The notes under the pieces were generated by a model. That model saw nothing but the letters and a program-made list of their open reading frames with translations, made no database searches and was not told the origin of the DNA. Of a DNA stretch of 26,170 nucleotides, positions 7,655 to 14,919 are shown piece by piece; the stretch's first letter is position 1; each line of letters opens with the position of its first letter. The stretch is from [Eubacterium] saphenum. Its GTDB lineage: Bacteria; Bacillota; Clostridia; Oscillospirales; Ruminococcaceae. The DNA is taken from assembly GCA_004555855.1 (NCBI GenBank), contig SFJQ01000013.1:1-26170 (forward strand), read 5' to 3'. The translations under genes and the position numbers were made by a program.

Positions 7655-9493
7655 TTACACCAATTTTTCCTTCATACTCCCGATATCCAAGCCGTACATT
7701 TCAAACTGCTCGTCTTGTGACGCTGCGGGAACAAACTCTCCGGAAACCCCGACAGCTTCCGCTTTTCCGCGATATCCGCGCTTTAAAAGCTCCGCGAAAA
7801 ATCCTTCGGCAGCGCCGCCCTGAAGTGAGCTTTCCTCGAAAAACACGATTTTTTCATATCCGAGAGCAATCTCGTAAATGCTCGGGGGAAGCGGGTTTAC
7901 GACAACCAGCCGCACAAAATCCGCGCCCGAGTCATTAGCCGCTTTTATGAGGTTTGCGGAGATTTTTCCGTAGGTAATTCCGAGTGTTGACGAGCGTTTT
8001 CCCGAGTAAAAGAAATCTCTCGCAGGCGCGATTTTTACACCGCTTATGCTGAGCTCAGCGCCCTTTGGATAACGCACCGCGGCAATCCCCTCGGTATCGT
8101 AAATCGCCCTCATCAGACACCGCCGAAGCTCCTCAAACGTTGCTGGAGCGTAAATCGTGGTATTTGGAATTGTCCGCAGCATCGGCACATCAAAAATTCC
8201 CTGATGCGTTTCGCCGTCCTCTCCGACAAATCCCGCGCGGTCAATGCACAAGGTTATATGAGTGTTTTCGATTGCACAATCGTGAATTATCTGGTCAAAA
8301 CCGCGCTGCAAAAACGTCGAATAAACCGCGAAAACGGGCAGCATTCCCCCAACGGAAAGCCCCGCCGCAAATGTCACGCAGTGCTGTTCGGCAATCCCCT
8401 CGTCAAAAAATCTCGCAGGGAAGCGGTTTTTGAAATAGTTCAGCCCGACCGCATACTTCATCGCTGCGGTAATCGCGCAAATTCTGCGGTCCTTTTCACC
8501 GAGCCGCGCAAGCTCCCGACCGAACACCTCCGAGAAAGATTTTTCGGCAACCAGAGCCTTGTCCTCGACCGTCAAATCCTCGACAACGCCGCCTTTTCCC
8601 ACGGAGTGATACTTTCCGGGATTTTCCTCGGCGGGACGATAACCCTTGCCCTTTGTCGTGAAAACGTGAACCACGCACGGTCTTTTCATCAGCTTTGCAA
8701 CCGAAAGCGCCTCGATTAAATCCTCGAGATTGTGACCGTTGACGGGACCTATATAGGTGAAGCCGAAATTCTCGAAAAGGTTGCTCGTGTCGTATAGCGC
8801 CTCTTTAACGAGAGTTTTCGCCGAGCCGATTGCCTTTTCAAGCGGTTTCCCGACAACAGGCACCGCCGAAAGAACGCTTTTCACGCGCTCTTTTGCCACA
8901 TAATATTTCCTCGTCGAGCGAATTTGTGCGAGATAACGCGCGAGCGCGCCGGTACTTTTGCTGATGGACATTGCGTTGTCGTTGAGGACGAGCGTGAGGT
9001 TGGAAGCGGTTTTTCCCGCATTGTTAAGCGCTTCGTAAGCACAGCCGCCCGTAAACGAGCCGTCCCCGACAACCGCCGCCACCGAGCCGTCCTCGCCCTT
9101 TAAGCGCATAGCTTCGGAAATTCCGTAGGCAGCGGACAGGGAAGTGCTGGAATGTCCGGAAATAAAGGCGTCGGCGTCGCTCTCCGAGTGCCTCGTGAAG
9201 CCCGAAAGCCCGTCCTTTTGCCGAAGCGTTGAAAAGCGCGAGTATCTTCCCGTGAGGAGCTTGTGCGCGTATGCCTGATGACCGACGTCCCAGACGATTT
9301 TATCGCCGCCGTTGACGTCATAAACGCAGTGAAGCGCCACGGCAAGCTCGACTGCGCCAAGATTTGACGCGAGATGCCCGCCGTTTTTCATAACTGTCTG
9401 TAAAATACAGCCCCGCAGCTCTTTGCAAAGAGAGCGAAGCTGCGGAGTTGTCATATTTGATAATATTTCGTGATTTATGTTATCTGAAAGCAT
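7655..9493 (-). CDS. dxs: 1-deoxy-D-xylulose-5-phosphate synthase
   Basis: A 612-residue thiamine-diphosphate enzyme that condenses pyruvate and glyceraldehyde 3-phosphate to DXP, the first step of the MEP isoprenoid pathway. The ThDP/Mg motif is GDGSFTGGCAYEALNNAGK (about residues 143-161), with VGHQAYAHKLLTGR earlier and the DRAGFVGEDGETHQG segment in the central pyrimidine domain (about residues 415-430). The C-terminal transketolase domain is complete. The ATG at 9493 is preceded by GGAGG at good spacing. Together with ispA four kb upstream in the same operon it supplies isoprenoid chains. Confidence 0.97.
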   Translation of the reverse strand: MLSDNINHEILSNMTTPQLRSLCKELRGCILQTVMKNGGHLASNLGAVELAVALHCVYDVNGGDKIVWDVGHQAYAHKLLTGRYSRFSTLRQKDGLSGFTRHSESDADAFISGHSSTSLSAAYGISEAMRLKGEDGSVAAVVGDGSFTGGCAYEALNNAGKTASNLTLVLNDNAMSISKSTGALARYLAQIRSTRKYYVAKERVKSVLSAVPVVGKPLEKAIGSAKTLVKEALYDTSNLFENFGFTYIGPVNGHNLEDLIEALSVAKLMKRPCVVHVFTTKGKGYRPAEENPGKYHSVGKGGVVEDLTVEDKALVAEKSFSEVFGRELARLGEKDRRICAITAAMKYAVGLNYFKNRFPARFFDEGIAEQHCVTFAAGLSVGGMLPVFAVYSTFLQRGFDQIIHDCAIENTHITLCIDRAGFVGEDGETHQGIFDVPMLRTIPNTTIYAPATFEELRRCLMRAIYDTEGIAAVRYPKGAELSISGVKIAPARDFFYSGKRSSTLGITYGKISANLIKAANDSGADFVRLVVVNPLPPSIYEIALGYEKIVFFEESSLQGGAAEGFFAELLKRGYRGKAEAVGVSGEFVPAASQDEQFEMYGLDIGSMKEKLV

Positions 9494-9544
9494 AGATTCC
9501 TCCGTTTAAGCAGTCGTTTAGTCACGCTGCCACGGGTTTATTAC

Positions 9545-10039
9545 TCACGGTTTAGGGAACACCAGTCCGATGATTATACCGAAAAGCGCGCCCGCAAGCA
9601 CTTCAATCGGCGTGTGACCGAGAAATTCCTTCAAATCCTTCTGATTTGCCAGCTCGTTTATATTCGGGTCGTCGTCTTCACCGCTTAATTTGGAGATTTC
9701 ATCATCGAGATTGTCGATAATTTTTCGCATTTTGTTCAGTTCTTTTGCGTGCAGACCTGCGTTATAGCGAACGCTCAGCGCGTCAAAAATTACAATTCCC
9801 GCGATAAGAACCGAAAGAGCAAATTCGGGGCTTTCAACGCCGCTGTATCTCGCGAAATAAATCACAACCGCCGACACCAGCGACGAGTGTGACGAAGGCA
9901 TTCCGCCCGCGCCTGTGATACGCTCGGGGTTAAAAGTCTTGAATTTTATCGCATAGCCTATTGTTTTAATAATCTGAGCTGAAATAAACGCGATAATTCC
10001 AACCGTAATCGGCGGGTTAATCATAAATATGTTTGGCAT
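9545..10039 (-). CDS. Divergent PAP2-family membrane protein (YuiD-like)
   Basis: A 164-residue membrane protein of the divergent PAP2 / DUF212 family. The GAGGMPSSHSSLVSA stretch (about residues 43-57) carries the SSH phosphatase-like signature and VRYNAGLHAKELN follows the third membrane segment; the C-terminus is hydrophobic again (VLAGALFGIIIGLVFP). Catalytic activity is not established for the family, though a lipid pyrophosphate phosphatase role would suit its place between ispA and dxs. An in-frame stop three codons upstream rules out a longer start. The only Shine-Dalgarno sequence, GGAGG, is about 14 bases from the ATG, unusually far, so translation may be weak or the RNA folded. Confidence 0.9.
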   Translation of the reverse strand: MPNIFMINPPITVGIIAFISAQIIKTIGYAIKFKTFNPERITGAGGMPSSHSSLVSAVVIYFARYSGVESPEFALSVLIAGIVIFDALSVRYNAGLHAKELNKMRKIIDNLDDEISKLSGEDDDPNINELANQKDLKEFLGHTPIEVLAGALFGIIIGLVFPKP

Positions 10040-10065
10040 AATTTATATAGAAACCTCCAAATGAT

Positions 10066-10959
10066 TTAAAATTTTCTTTCCGTGAGCGAAAGCGCGAGTT
10101 CCCGCAGGAAATCCGCGTCCTCGAAGCAGGAAAGCTGTTCAATTGCCTGATTTGTGAGCGACAGCACCTGTTCCTTTGCCTTTTCAAGACCAACCGCTGC
10201 CACATAAGTGCATTTTTGTTCTTCGCTGTCGCTGCCGACGGGCTTCCCGAGCAGCTTTTCATCGGCGGTGATGTCGAGAATGTCATCGGTTATCTGGAAG
10301 GCGAGTCCGAGCCGTCCGCCGAAACTTCCCGCGGCAAGCTGTTGGGCTGCGCCCGCTTCCGCCGCTATGCACCCCGCACGGCAGCAAAACTCCAGCAGCG
10401 CGCCCGTTTTCATACGGTACATCTCGAGAATTATCGCCTCGGGAGCTTGTTTTCCCTCGATTTCAAGGTCGATAATCTGCCCGCCCGTCATTCCGCGGAA
10501 CCCCGCGAGTTCCGACAGCAGCTTGATTATCCGAAGCGACGCGTCGGGGGAAATTCTGCCTTTCAGTCCCGCCTCGGCGATTATTTCATACGGCATAATC
10601 GCGAGCGCGTCGCCCGCAAGCACCGCCTCAGCCTCTCCGAAAGCCTTGTGACAGGAGGGTTTTCCTCGGCGCAAATCGTCGTCGTCCATACACGGCAAAT
10701 CGTCGTGGATAAGCGAGAATGTGTGCGTCATTTCAATCGCACAGGCAACCGGAAGCGCCGTTTCGGGCGTCCCTCCGCACACTCTGCAAAACTCCATAAC
10801 CAGTGCCGGACGAAGCCTTTTTCCGCCCGCCGACAAGCTGTATCGCATTGCCGAAAGCAGGTTTTTTTGCAGGCACTCGGTTTCGGGAAGGTACTTGAGA
10901 AGCGCCTTTTCGGTCATCTCGGCGTATTCCGCGAGCGTTTCCTTAACGTTTATTTTCAT
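10066..10959 (-). CDS. ispA: Polyprenyl (probably farnesyl) diphosphate synthase
   Basis: A 297-residue trans-prenyltransferase that elongates dimethylallyl diphosphate with isopentenyl diphosphate. The first Asp-rich motif is LIHDDLPCMDDDDLRRG (about residues 83-99) with the two-residue insertion typical of bacterial short-chain enzymes, and the second is FQITDDILD. Product length (C15 or C20) cannot be fixed from the motifs. The ATG at 10959 overlaps the xseB stop as TGATG, so it is preferred over the in-frame GTG at 10962; there is no clear Shine-Dalgarno sequence, which points to translational coupling with xseB. Confidence 0.94.
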   Translation of the reverse strand: MKINVKETLAEYAEMTEKALLKYLPETECLQKNLLSAMRYSLSAGGKRLRPALVMEFCRVCGGTPETALPVACAIEMTHTFSLIHDDLPCMDDDDLRRGKPSCHKAFGEAEAVLAGDALAIMPYEIIAEAGLKGRISPDASLRIIKLLSELAGFRGMTGGQIIDLEIEGKQAPEAIILEMYRMKTGALLEFCCRAGCIAAEAGAAQQLAAGSFGGRLGLAFQITDDILDITADEKLLGKPVGSDSEEQKCTYVAAVGLEKAKEQVLSLTNQAIEQLSCFEDADFLRELALSLTERKF

Positions 10960-11138
10960 CACTTCATTTTCGTTTGTTCAACGGCGAGCTTTGCGCTGTC
11001 AATGTATTCACGGCACTTTTTCACAAGCTCAGCCGCCTCGGAATACAGCTTTATGGACGTTTCGAGCGGGATATCGCCGTTCATCTGCTCGGAAATTTCC
11101 GAAAGCCTTTTCATTCCTTTTTCAAAATCAAATTCCAT
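10959..11138 (-). CDS. xseB: Exodeoxyribonuclease VII small subunit
   Basis: A 59-codon gene, short enough to be missed by a 60-residue cutoff. The translation begins MEFDFEKGMKRLSEIS, continues with NGDIPLETSIKLYSEA and ends with ELVKKCREYIDSAK, matching the XseB helical hairpin pattern in order and spacing. It is a little shorter than typical members (about 65-80 residues), lacking part of the C-terminal tail. It starts two bases after the xseA stop and its TGA overlaps the ispA start. XseB bundles around the XseA C-terminal helices to form the nuclease that degrades single-stranded DNA. Confidence 0.95.
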   Translation of the reverse strand: MEFDFEKGMKRLSEISEQMNGDIPLETSIKLYSEAAELVKKCREYIDSAKLAVEQTKMK

Positions 11139-11140
11139 AA

Positions 11141-12343
11141 TTATTCCCTTGTTTCGGTAATTTCGGCAAAAGCAAAGCCGCTGCCGAGCCTTATTTCAAC
11201 CCTGTCGCCCACGTTCAGCTCCGAGCTTTTCCGAACGGCTTTCCCGTCCTTTTCGGTCACGGAGTAGCCCCTTTTCAGCACCTCGAGCGGGCTGAGCGCG
11301 GAAATCACGCCGATTTCCCTTTCGAGAGCGCTTTCGCAGAGCGCCAGTTTACGGTGAACGCTTTGGGTAATATTTTCAAAAAGAACCTCGGCAGTCCGCG
11401 ATTTTTCCGCGATTTTGTTTTTCGGGGAAAGCGCGTTTATCAGCCGCGATTTTTCGTCAAGAGCTGCTTCGCAAAGCGAAATTCTGGATTTTACGCGATA
11501 ATCGATACCGCTCAGCAAAACCTCAAATTTCCGCTTAACATCCTGCAAATCGGGAGTAGCAAGCTCCGCTGCGGCAGAAGGAGTCGGCGCGCGCAAATCG
11601 GCAACGAGGTCGGCGATTGTGGTATCGGTTTCGTGACCGACAGCGCTGATTGTGGGGATTTTGCTGCGGTAAATCGCTCTGGCAACCGCTTCATCGTTGA
11701 ACGCAGAAAGGTCGTCCGACGAGCCGCCGCCGCGCCCGAAAATTATCGTATCCGCGCCGCTTTTTTCGGCAATCCCGAACGCTTTTACAATCGAACCTGC
11801 CGCGTTCACGCCCTGAACCGCTGCGGGAATAACCGCAAGCTTTACCGTCGGACAGCGCCGCGAGGTTATATTTATAATGTCTTGGAGCGCCGCGCCGCCT
11901 TGCGAGGTTATCACGGCGATTTTTTTCGGGAACGCTGGAATTTCGCGCTTTTGCTTGAAAAGTCCCTCTTTATTCAGCCGCTCGACAAGCTCGAGAAGCT
12001 CCTTTGCTTGTTCGCCGCTGCCTTCGCGCTCCATTGAAACAACGTTTATCTGATAAACGCCCGCCGGCTCGTACACCGTCAGAAATCCCCGACAAACCAC
12101 GCATTCGCCGCTTTCGGGCGAGAAATTCAGCTTGCTTGCGTCGCTCGACCACATAACCGCTTTCAGCTTCGCGTTTTCATCGCAAAGCGTAAAGTACAGG
12201 TGACCGGTTTTGTAGTGCCGCGTGAAATCGGAAATTTCGCCTTTTACCGACAAATCCCGAAAACGCTTGTCGCTGCCGATAATCATAGAAACGGCGCGGT
12301 TGACCTGCGACACGGTGACTGTCGGTATTTTTTTATTTTCCAT
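11141..12343 (-). CDS. xseA: Exodeoxyribonuclease VII large subunit
   Basis: About 400 residues with an N-terminal OB-fold (VTVSQVNRAVSMIIGSDKRF to about residue 95), then the nuclease core with KKIAVITSQGGAALQDIINI (about 130-150), IIFGRGGGSSDDLSAFNDE (about 196-214) and the SAVGHETDTTIADLVADLRAPTPSAAAEL region. The C-terminal third is helical, for XseB binding, and ends in a GYSV-containing strand. The ATG at 12343 is taken as start because GAGGG lies at suitable spacing; a TTG one codon earlier is possible. It overlaps nusB by 11 bases. Confidence 0.96.
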   Translation of the reverse strand: MENKKIPTVTVSQVNRAVSMIIGSDKRFRDLSVKGEISDFTRHYKTGHLYFTLCDENAKLKAVMWSSDASKLNFSPESGECVVCRGFLTVYEPAGVYQINVVSMEREGSGEQAKELLELVERLNKEGLFKQKREIPAFPKKIAVITSQGGAALQDIINITSRRCPTVKLAVIPAAVQGVNAAGSIVKAFGIAEKSGADTIIFGRGGGSSDDLSAFNDEAVARAIYRSKIPTISAVGHETDTTIADLVADLRAPTPSAAAELATPDLQDVKRKFEVLLSGIDYRVKSRISLCEAALDEKSRLINALSPKNKIAEKSRTAEVLFENITQSVHRKLALCESALEREIGVISALSPLEVLKRGYSVTEKDGKAVRKSSELNVGDRVEIRLGSGFAFAEITETRE

Positions 12344-12743
12344 CAAGTTCCCTCATATACGAGCTTAAAATCCCGTTTATGAATGAGCTGTCCGACTTTT
12401 GCGAGTATTTTTTCGCAAGCTCGACAGCCTCGTTTATTGCAACCGCATTCGGCACTCTCTCGCAGTATTTCATCTCAAAAACCGCGATTTTAAGTATCAC
12501 GAGATTAACCTTGGCAATTCTTGAAGCGGCGCGGGTTTTCGAGTATTTTGCGATAACCTCGAGCAGCTCCGCGTCGTGCTCCAGCACGCCGTTTACAATC
12601 TCGTTTGTTTCCTCGTTTTTAGCCATATCAAACGCTTCGGCGTTCAGCTCGTCGATTTCCTCGAGAGTTGTCCCGAAAAGCAGCTGATACAGTATCAGAA
12701 ACGCGCCCTCACGGATTTCGTGCCGTTTCAGCTTTTCTTCCAT
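12333..12743 (-). CDS. nusB: Transcription antitermination factor NusB
   Basis: A 136-residue all-helical protein starting MEEKLKRHEIREGAFLILYQ and ending with FINGILSSYMREL; the sequence NAVAINEAVELAKKYS in the last third is the family signature. NusB binds BoxA RNA together with ribosomal protein S10 and supports rRNA transcription. The frame is open further upstream to 12791, but the ATG at 12743 with a G-rich Shine-Dalgarno matches the family N-terminus. folD, which follows nusB in Bacillus, is absent here. Confidence 0.95.
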   Translation of the reverse strand: MEEKLKRHEIREGAFLILYQLLFGTTLEEIDELNAEAFDMAKNEETNEIVNGVLEHDAELLEVIAKYSKTRAASRIAKVNLVILKIAVFEMKYCERVPNAVAINEAVELAKKYSQKSDSSFINGILSSYMRELDGK

Positions 12744-12756
12744 ATTGTCCCCCAAA

Positions 12757-13122
12757 TTATTCTTCTGCGGGAACTTTGCTTTCGTCCGCAAAGCAAATTC
12801 CCGCGATATTCACGTCAACTTTTGTCACGGTAAAGCCCGTCATATTCTGGATTGCCGACTTCACACTTTTCTGAACGTTTTCGGCAATAGCCGCGGCATT
12901 GCACCCCTCGTCAACATATACGTTCAGCTTCAGCGCTGCGGTATCGCCCGAAAGACGCGTGTGTACGGGAGCGCCTTTCAGCACGCCGAGCCTTGATTTT
13001 GATTTTACATTCTGCGCGAGCTTTACGCCGTCGATTTCACAAGCGGCGGTTGTCGCTATCTTTACAATAACGTCCTCGGACACTCTTATGCTGCCCGCAG
13101 GTTGTTTTTTGCTGTTTTCCAT
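12757..13122 (-). CDS. Asp23/Gls24 family envelope stress protein
   Basis: A 121-residue Asp23/YloU-type protein. Typical stretches are GSIRVSEDVIVKIATTAACEIDGV near the N-terminus and LNVYVDEGCN followed by VQKSVKSAIQNMTGFTVTKVDVNIAGI at the end. Family members coat the inner membrane face and respond to cell-envelope stress. The true start at 13122 has GGAGG eight bases upstream, whereas the longer open frame lacks one. It is the promoter-proximal gene of the operon, 13 bases before nusB. In B. subtilis the homologue yloU lies near spoVM, as it does here, though divergently. Confidence 0.92.
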   Translation of the reverse strand: MENSKKQPAGSIRVSEDVIVKIATTAACEIDGVKLAQNVKSKSRLGVLKGAPVHTRLSGDTAALKLNVYVDEGCNAAAIAENVQKSVKSAIQNMTGFTVTKVDVNIAGICFADESKVPAEE

Positions 13123-13164
13123 AATTTTCCTCCAAATTGCTCTTAAATAATAAGCCTTATTTCT

Positions 13165-13193
13165 ATTATAACACATATTTTAGTAATAAACAA
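13165..13193 (-). promoter_or_regulatory. Sigma-A promoter of the asp23-recN operon
   Basis: On the minus strand TTGTTT (13188-13193), a 17-bp spacer and TATAAT (13165-13170), with an extended TGT before the -10. The -10 ends 42 bases before the asp23 start. No second comparable promoter was seen in the short gaps down to recN, so the eleven genes are probably co-transcribed. Confidence 0.85.
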
Positions 13194-13277
13194 GTATTTT
13201 TTCAAAGAAATATGTAACAGATTTTAAGAAAAATGAATAATATGCAATAAAGGCAGCGGGAAAGCGAGGTGAACGGT

Positions 13278-13451
13278 ATGTTTCGGCGAAGAAGACCAAG
13301 GCGGCAAAAATGCTCCAGGGCGGGGCTGTGTCTGGCGGCTGCGGCGTTTCTGGGAGCGATTATGTGCATTTCGTTCTTTTCGCTGAAGGTTATGCTGTTT
13401 GTAATCGCGGCGCTGCTAATCGTTCTGGGGATATTTCTTTTGAGGTGTTGA
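13278..13451 (+). CDS. Small basic two-TM protein upstream of spoVM
   Basis: A 57-residue protein: an Arg/Lys-rich N-terminus (MFRRRRPRRQKCSR) followed by two hydrophobic segments (about residues 17-34 and 36-55) and a terminal Arg-Cys. The positive-inside rule puts both ends in the cytoplasm. The Shine-Dalgarno sequence GCGAGGTGA lies a few bases before the ATG at 13278, a better choice than the GTG at 13269. Its TGA overlaps the AGAGGAG of spoVM, so the two are translated from one message. I do not recognise a named family. Its place suggests a sporulation membrane protein, possibly helping SpoVM at the forespore surface; that is inference. Confidence 0.75.
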   Translation: MFRRRRPRRQKCSRAGLCLAAAAFLGAIMCISFFSLKVMLFVIAALLIVLGIFLLRC

Positions 13452-13463
13452 GAGGAGCGCGTT

Positions 13464-13544
13464 ATGAAGGTTGTTGTGGTAAAAAGTCCGAAGATGTTCG
13501 CGGGACTGCTCAGGCTGTTCTTTGGGATTAAGGAGAAACAGTGA
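13464..13544 (+). CDS. spoVM: SpoVM spore coat morphogenetic peptide
   Basis: A 26-codon gene with AGAGGAG six bases before its ATG. The peptide begins MKVVVVKSPK and ends in GIKEKQ. It has the same length as B. subtilis SpoVM and keeps Lys2, Lys7, Pro9, Lys10, Gly14, Arg17, Gly21 and Lys25 in register, including the proline known to matter for curvature sensing. SpoVM is an amphipathic helix that recognises the convex forespore membrane and anchors SpoIVA at the base of the coat. Being near an asp23/yloU gene agrees with Bacillus. It marks the organism as a spore former, at least by ancestry. It is far too short for routine ORF calling. Confidence 0.88.
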   Translation: MKVVVVKSPKMFAGLLRLFFGIKEKQ

Positions 13545-13551
13545 CGGCGCG

Positions 13552-13581
13552 CTGCCGAGGGACTGTTCGGTTTCTCGGCAG
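13552..13581 (+). terminator. Possible terminator after spoVM
   Basis: A perfect 8-bp GC-rich stem (CTGCCGAG at 13552-13559 with CTCGGCAG at 13574-13581) follows the spoVM stop by seven bases. The trailing TTTCGCTTATTGTTT is only moderately T-rich, so termination may be partial. Confidence 0.6.
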
Positions 13582-13635
13582 TTTCGCTTATTGTTTCGGC
13601 GGTCAAGCCTTTTGCATTCTCCCCGAATTTTTTTC

Positions 13636-13664
13636 TTGACAAGAGAACAAGAATGTGATATAAT
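13636..13664 (+). promoter_or_regulatory. Perfect consensus sigma-A promoter of the GNAT gene
   Basis: TTGACA (13636-13641), a 17-bp spacer and TATAAT (13659-13664), with TGA before the -10 as an extended element. It predicts a 5' leader of about 45 bases before the ATG at 13718. Confidence 0.9.
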
Positions 13665-13717
13665 TAAGGAAACGCTCGTTAGCTTAGACTGGAAATCGAC
13701 AGGTTTGGAGGAAATTT

Positions 13718-14290
13718 ATGGATAATAAGATAGCAATTCGCCCCGAACAGCATAAGGATTATAAAGAAATCGTTTCTTTGATTTTGCGTTCATTTCGGGA
13801 AGGAACAGATTATTCCGACGGCACGGATATTGTTGCTTTGGTGGAAGAAATCAGGGATTCGGAATACTACATACCCGAGCTGTCTTTTGTTGCAGAGCTG
13901 GACGGTAAAATAGCAGGTCACTTCTTGTTCTCAAGGTTTCCCTTATCTCCCGCTAAAGAAGGCGGTCACGGCGGCGCTGCCGGTACCGAAATTGTGATGC
14001 TGGCGCCGGTATCGGTTCACGCGGATTATTTTCGGCGGGGCGTTGGAACGGCTATGCTGAATATGGGGATTGAGAAAGTGAAGGAAATGGGTTTTAAAGG
14101 CATAACCGTTGAGGGGAATTTCCGTTTTTATAACAAGGTCGGTTTCAGAACGTCATCGGAATACAACATTTTCCCGACAAGCGGTTTTCCGCTGGAAGAA
14201 CCGAGATGTATGATGTGTCGGGAAACCTATAAAGGCTCTCTGGACGGGATACGCGGATTTGTTGTTTACGACATGTATTATAATGCCTGA
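13718..14290 (+). CDS. GNAT family N-acetyltransferase
   Basis: A 190-residue single-domain acetyltransferase. The acetyl-CoA pyrophosphate loop is in VSVHADYFRRGVGTAMLN (about residues 107-122), preceded by the strand TEIVMLAPV and followed by ITVEGNFRFYNKVGF, the usual tyrosine-bearing segment near the end of the fold. The N-terminus (IRPEQHKDYKEIVSLI) is typical of the family. GGAGG lies six bases upstream of the ATG. It is a single-gene transcript with a perfect promoter and its own terminator, so it is expected to be well expressed in growing cells. Substrate cannot be predicted; small-molecule or protein N-acetylation are both possible. Confidence 0.9.
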   Translation: MDNKIAIRPEQHKDYKEIVSLILRSFREGTDYSDGTDIVALVEEIRDSEYYIPELSFVAELDGKIAGHFLFSRFPLSPAKEGGHGGAAGTEIVMLAPVSVHADYFRRGVGTAMLNMGIEKVKEMGFKGITVEGNFRFYNKVGFRTSSEYNIFPTSGFPLEEPRCMMCRETYKGSLDGIRGFVVYDMYYNA

Positions 14291-14303
14291 ATTTGCGAAA
14301 AAA

Positions 14304-14336
14304 CGGGGCGTTTTTCAACGTCCCGCTTTGTTTTTT
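14304..14336. terminator. Bidirectional terminator between GNAT and the glt operon
   Basis: A 7-bp stem with one G-T pair (14304-14310 with 14319-14325) is followed on the plus strand by CTTTGTTTTTT and on the minus strand by TTTTTTCGC. It would end both the GNAT transcript and the convergent nitrogen operon, whose last stop codon (14335-14337) overlaps it. Confidence 0.85.
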
Positions 14337-14895
14337 ATATTGCATACGTTCTGAGAATGTCCTCGGCAATCTCCCGCTGCGTTCGTCTTGTGTCCATCGC
14401 GAGCTTCTGGATATGCCTGTGCGCCTGCTCCTCGGTGAGGTTGAGGTACTGGATAAGGCAGAATTTCGCGCGGTCAATCACCCTCACGTCATCGAGCTGC
14501 TTTGAAAGCTCGGTTTTTTCGTTTATCAGGCGGTTTATGTTCTCCTTCGCGATAACCGCCGTTCTTATCGTCTGCCGAAGAACGCTTTTCTGAAACGGTT
14601 TCTCGAGAACAAATGCGCCCGTGAACTTCAGCCTTGACTGCACATCGCCCGCGATATCGGCTCTCGCAAGAACGATAATCGGAGCGGTGCTTTTTTTCGA
14701 CACATTCGCGACAAAATCCAGCCCGAACTCGCTTCTGAGCGGCGTTGACACGATAATCGCGTCATATTCGGAATAATCCGTGTTTGCCGCCTGTTCATCG
14801 GTGAAGCAAAGCGTCGCGCTGTCCGCGGTATCTTCGAGCGCCGCAAGAATGTTGCTGCAAAGCTCGACTGTTTTTGCATTGATGAAAATTTTCAT
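14335..14895 (-). CDS. ANTAR-domain RNA-binding regulator with degenerate receiver
   Basis: A 186-residue response-regulator-like protein. Residues 1-115 resemble a receiver domain and keep the late lysine in LEKPF (Lys99), but the phospho-acceptor position in YDAIIVSTPL is Ser50 rather than Asp, and the N-terminal acidic pair is missing. Phosphorylation control is therefore unlikely. A coiled linker leads to the ANTAR domain (about residues 125-186) with RVIDRAKFCLIQYLNLTEEQAHRHIQ and RRTQREIAEDIL, which match the family well. ANTAR proteins bind paired RNA hairpins and prevent termination; in Clostridia and Enterococcus they often control nitrogen genes. It is the last gene of the glutamate synthase operon, 24 bases after the preceding gene, with GGAG before the ATG. 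Confidence 0.93.
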   Translation of the reverse strand: MKIFINAKTVELCSNILAALEDTADSATLCFTDEQAANTDYSEYDAIIVSTPLRSEFGLDFVANVSKKSTAPIIVLARADIAGDVQSRLKFTGAFVLEKPFQKSVLRQTIRTAVIAKENINRLINEKTELSKQLDDVRVIDRAKFCLIQYLNLTEEQAHRHIQKLAMDTRRTQREIAEDILRTYAI

Positions 14896-14919
14896 AATTC
14901 CGCTCCAAAATGTCCTGCG

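Noticed and set aside
10216..11160. Plus-strand open frame of 314 codons opposite ispA and xseB
   Set aside because: It is antisense to well-supported genes, starts without a ribosome binding site and has the low-complexity Arg/Ser/Ala make-up of a shadow frame.
13202..13642. Minus-strand frame of 146 codons opposite the spoVM region
   Set aside because: It is antisense to two small genes with good Shine-Dalgarno sequences and to the spoVM terminator hairpin, and it has no recognisable motif.
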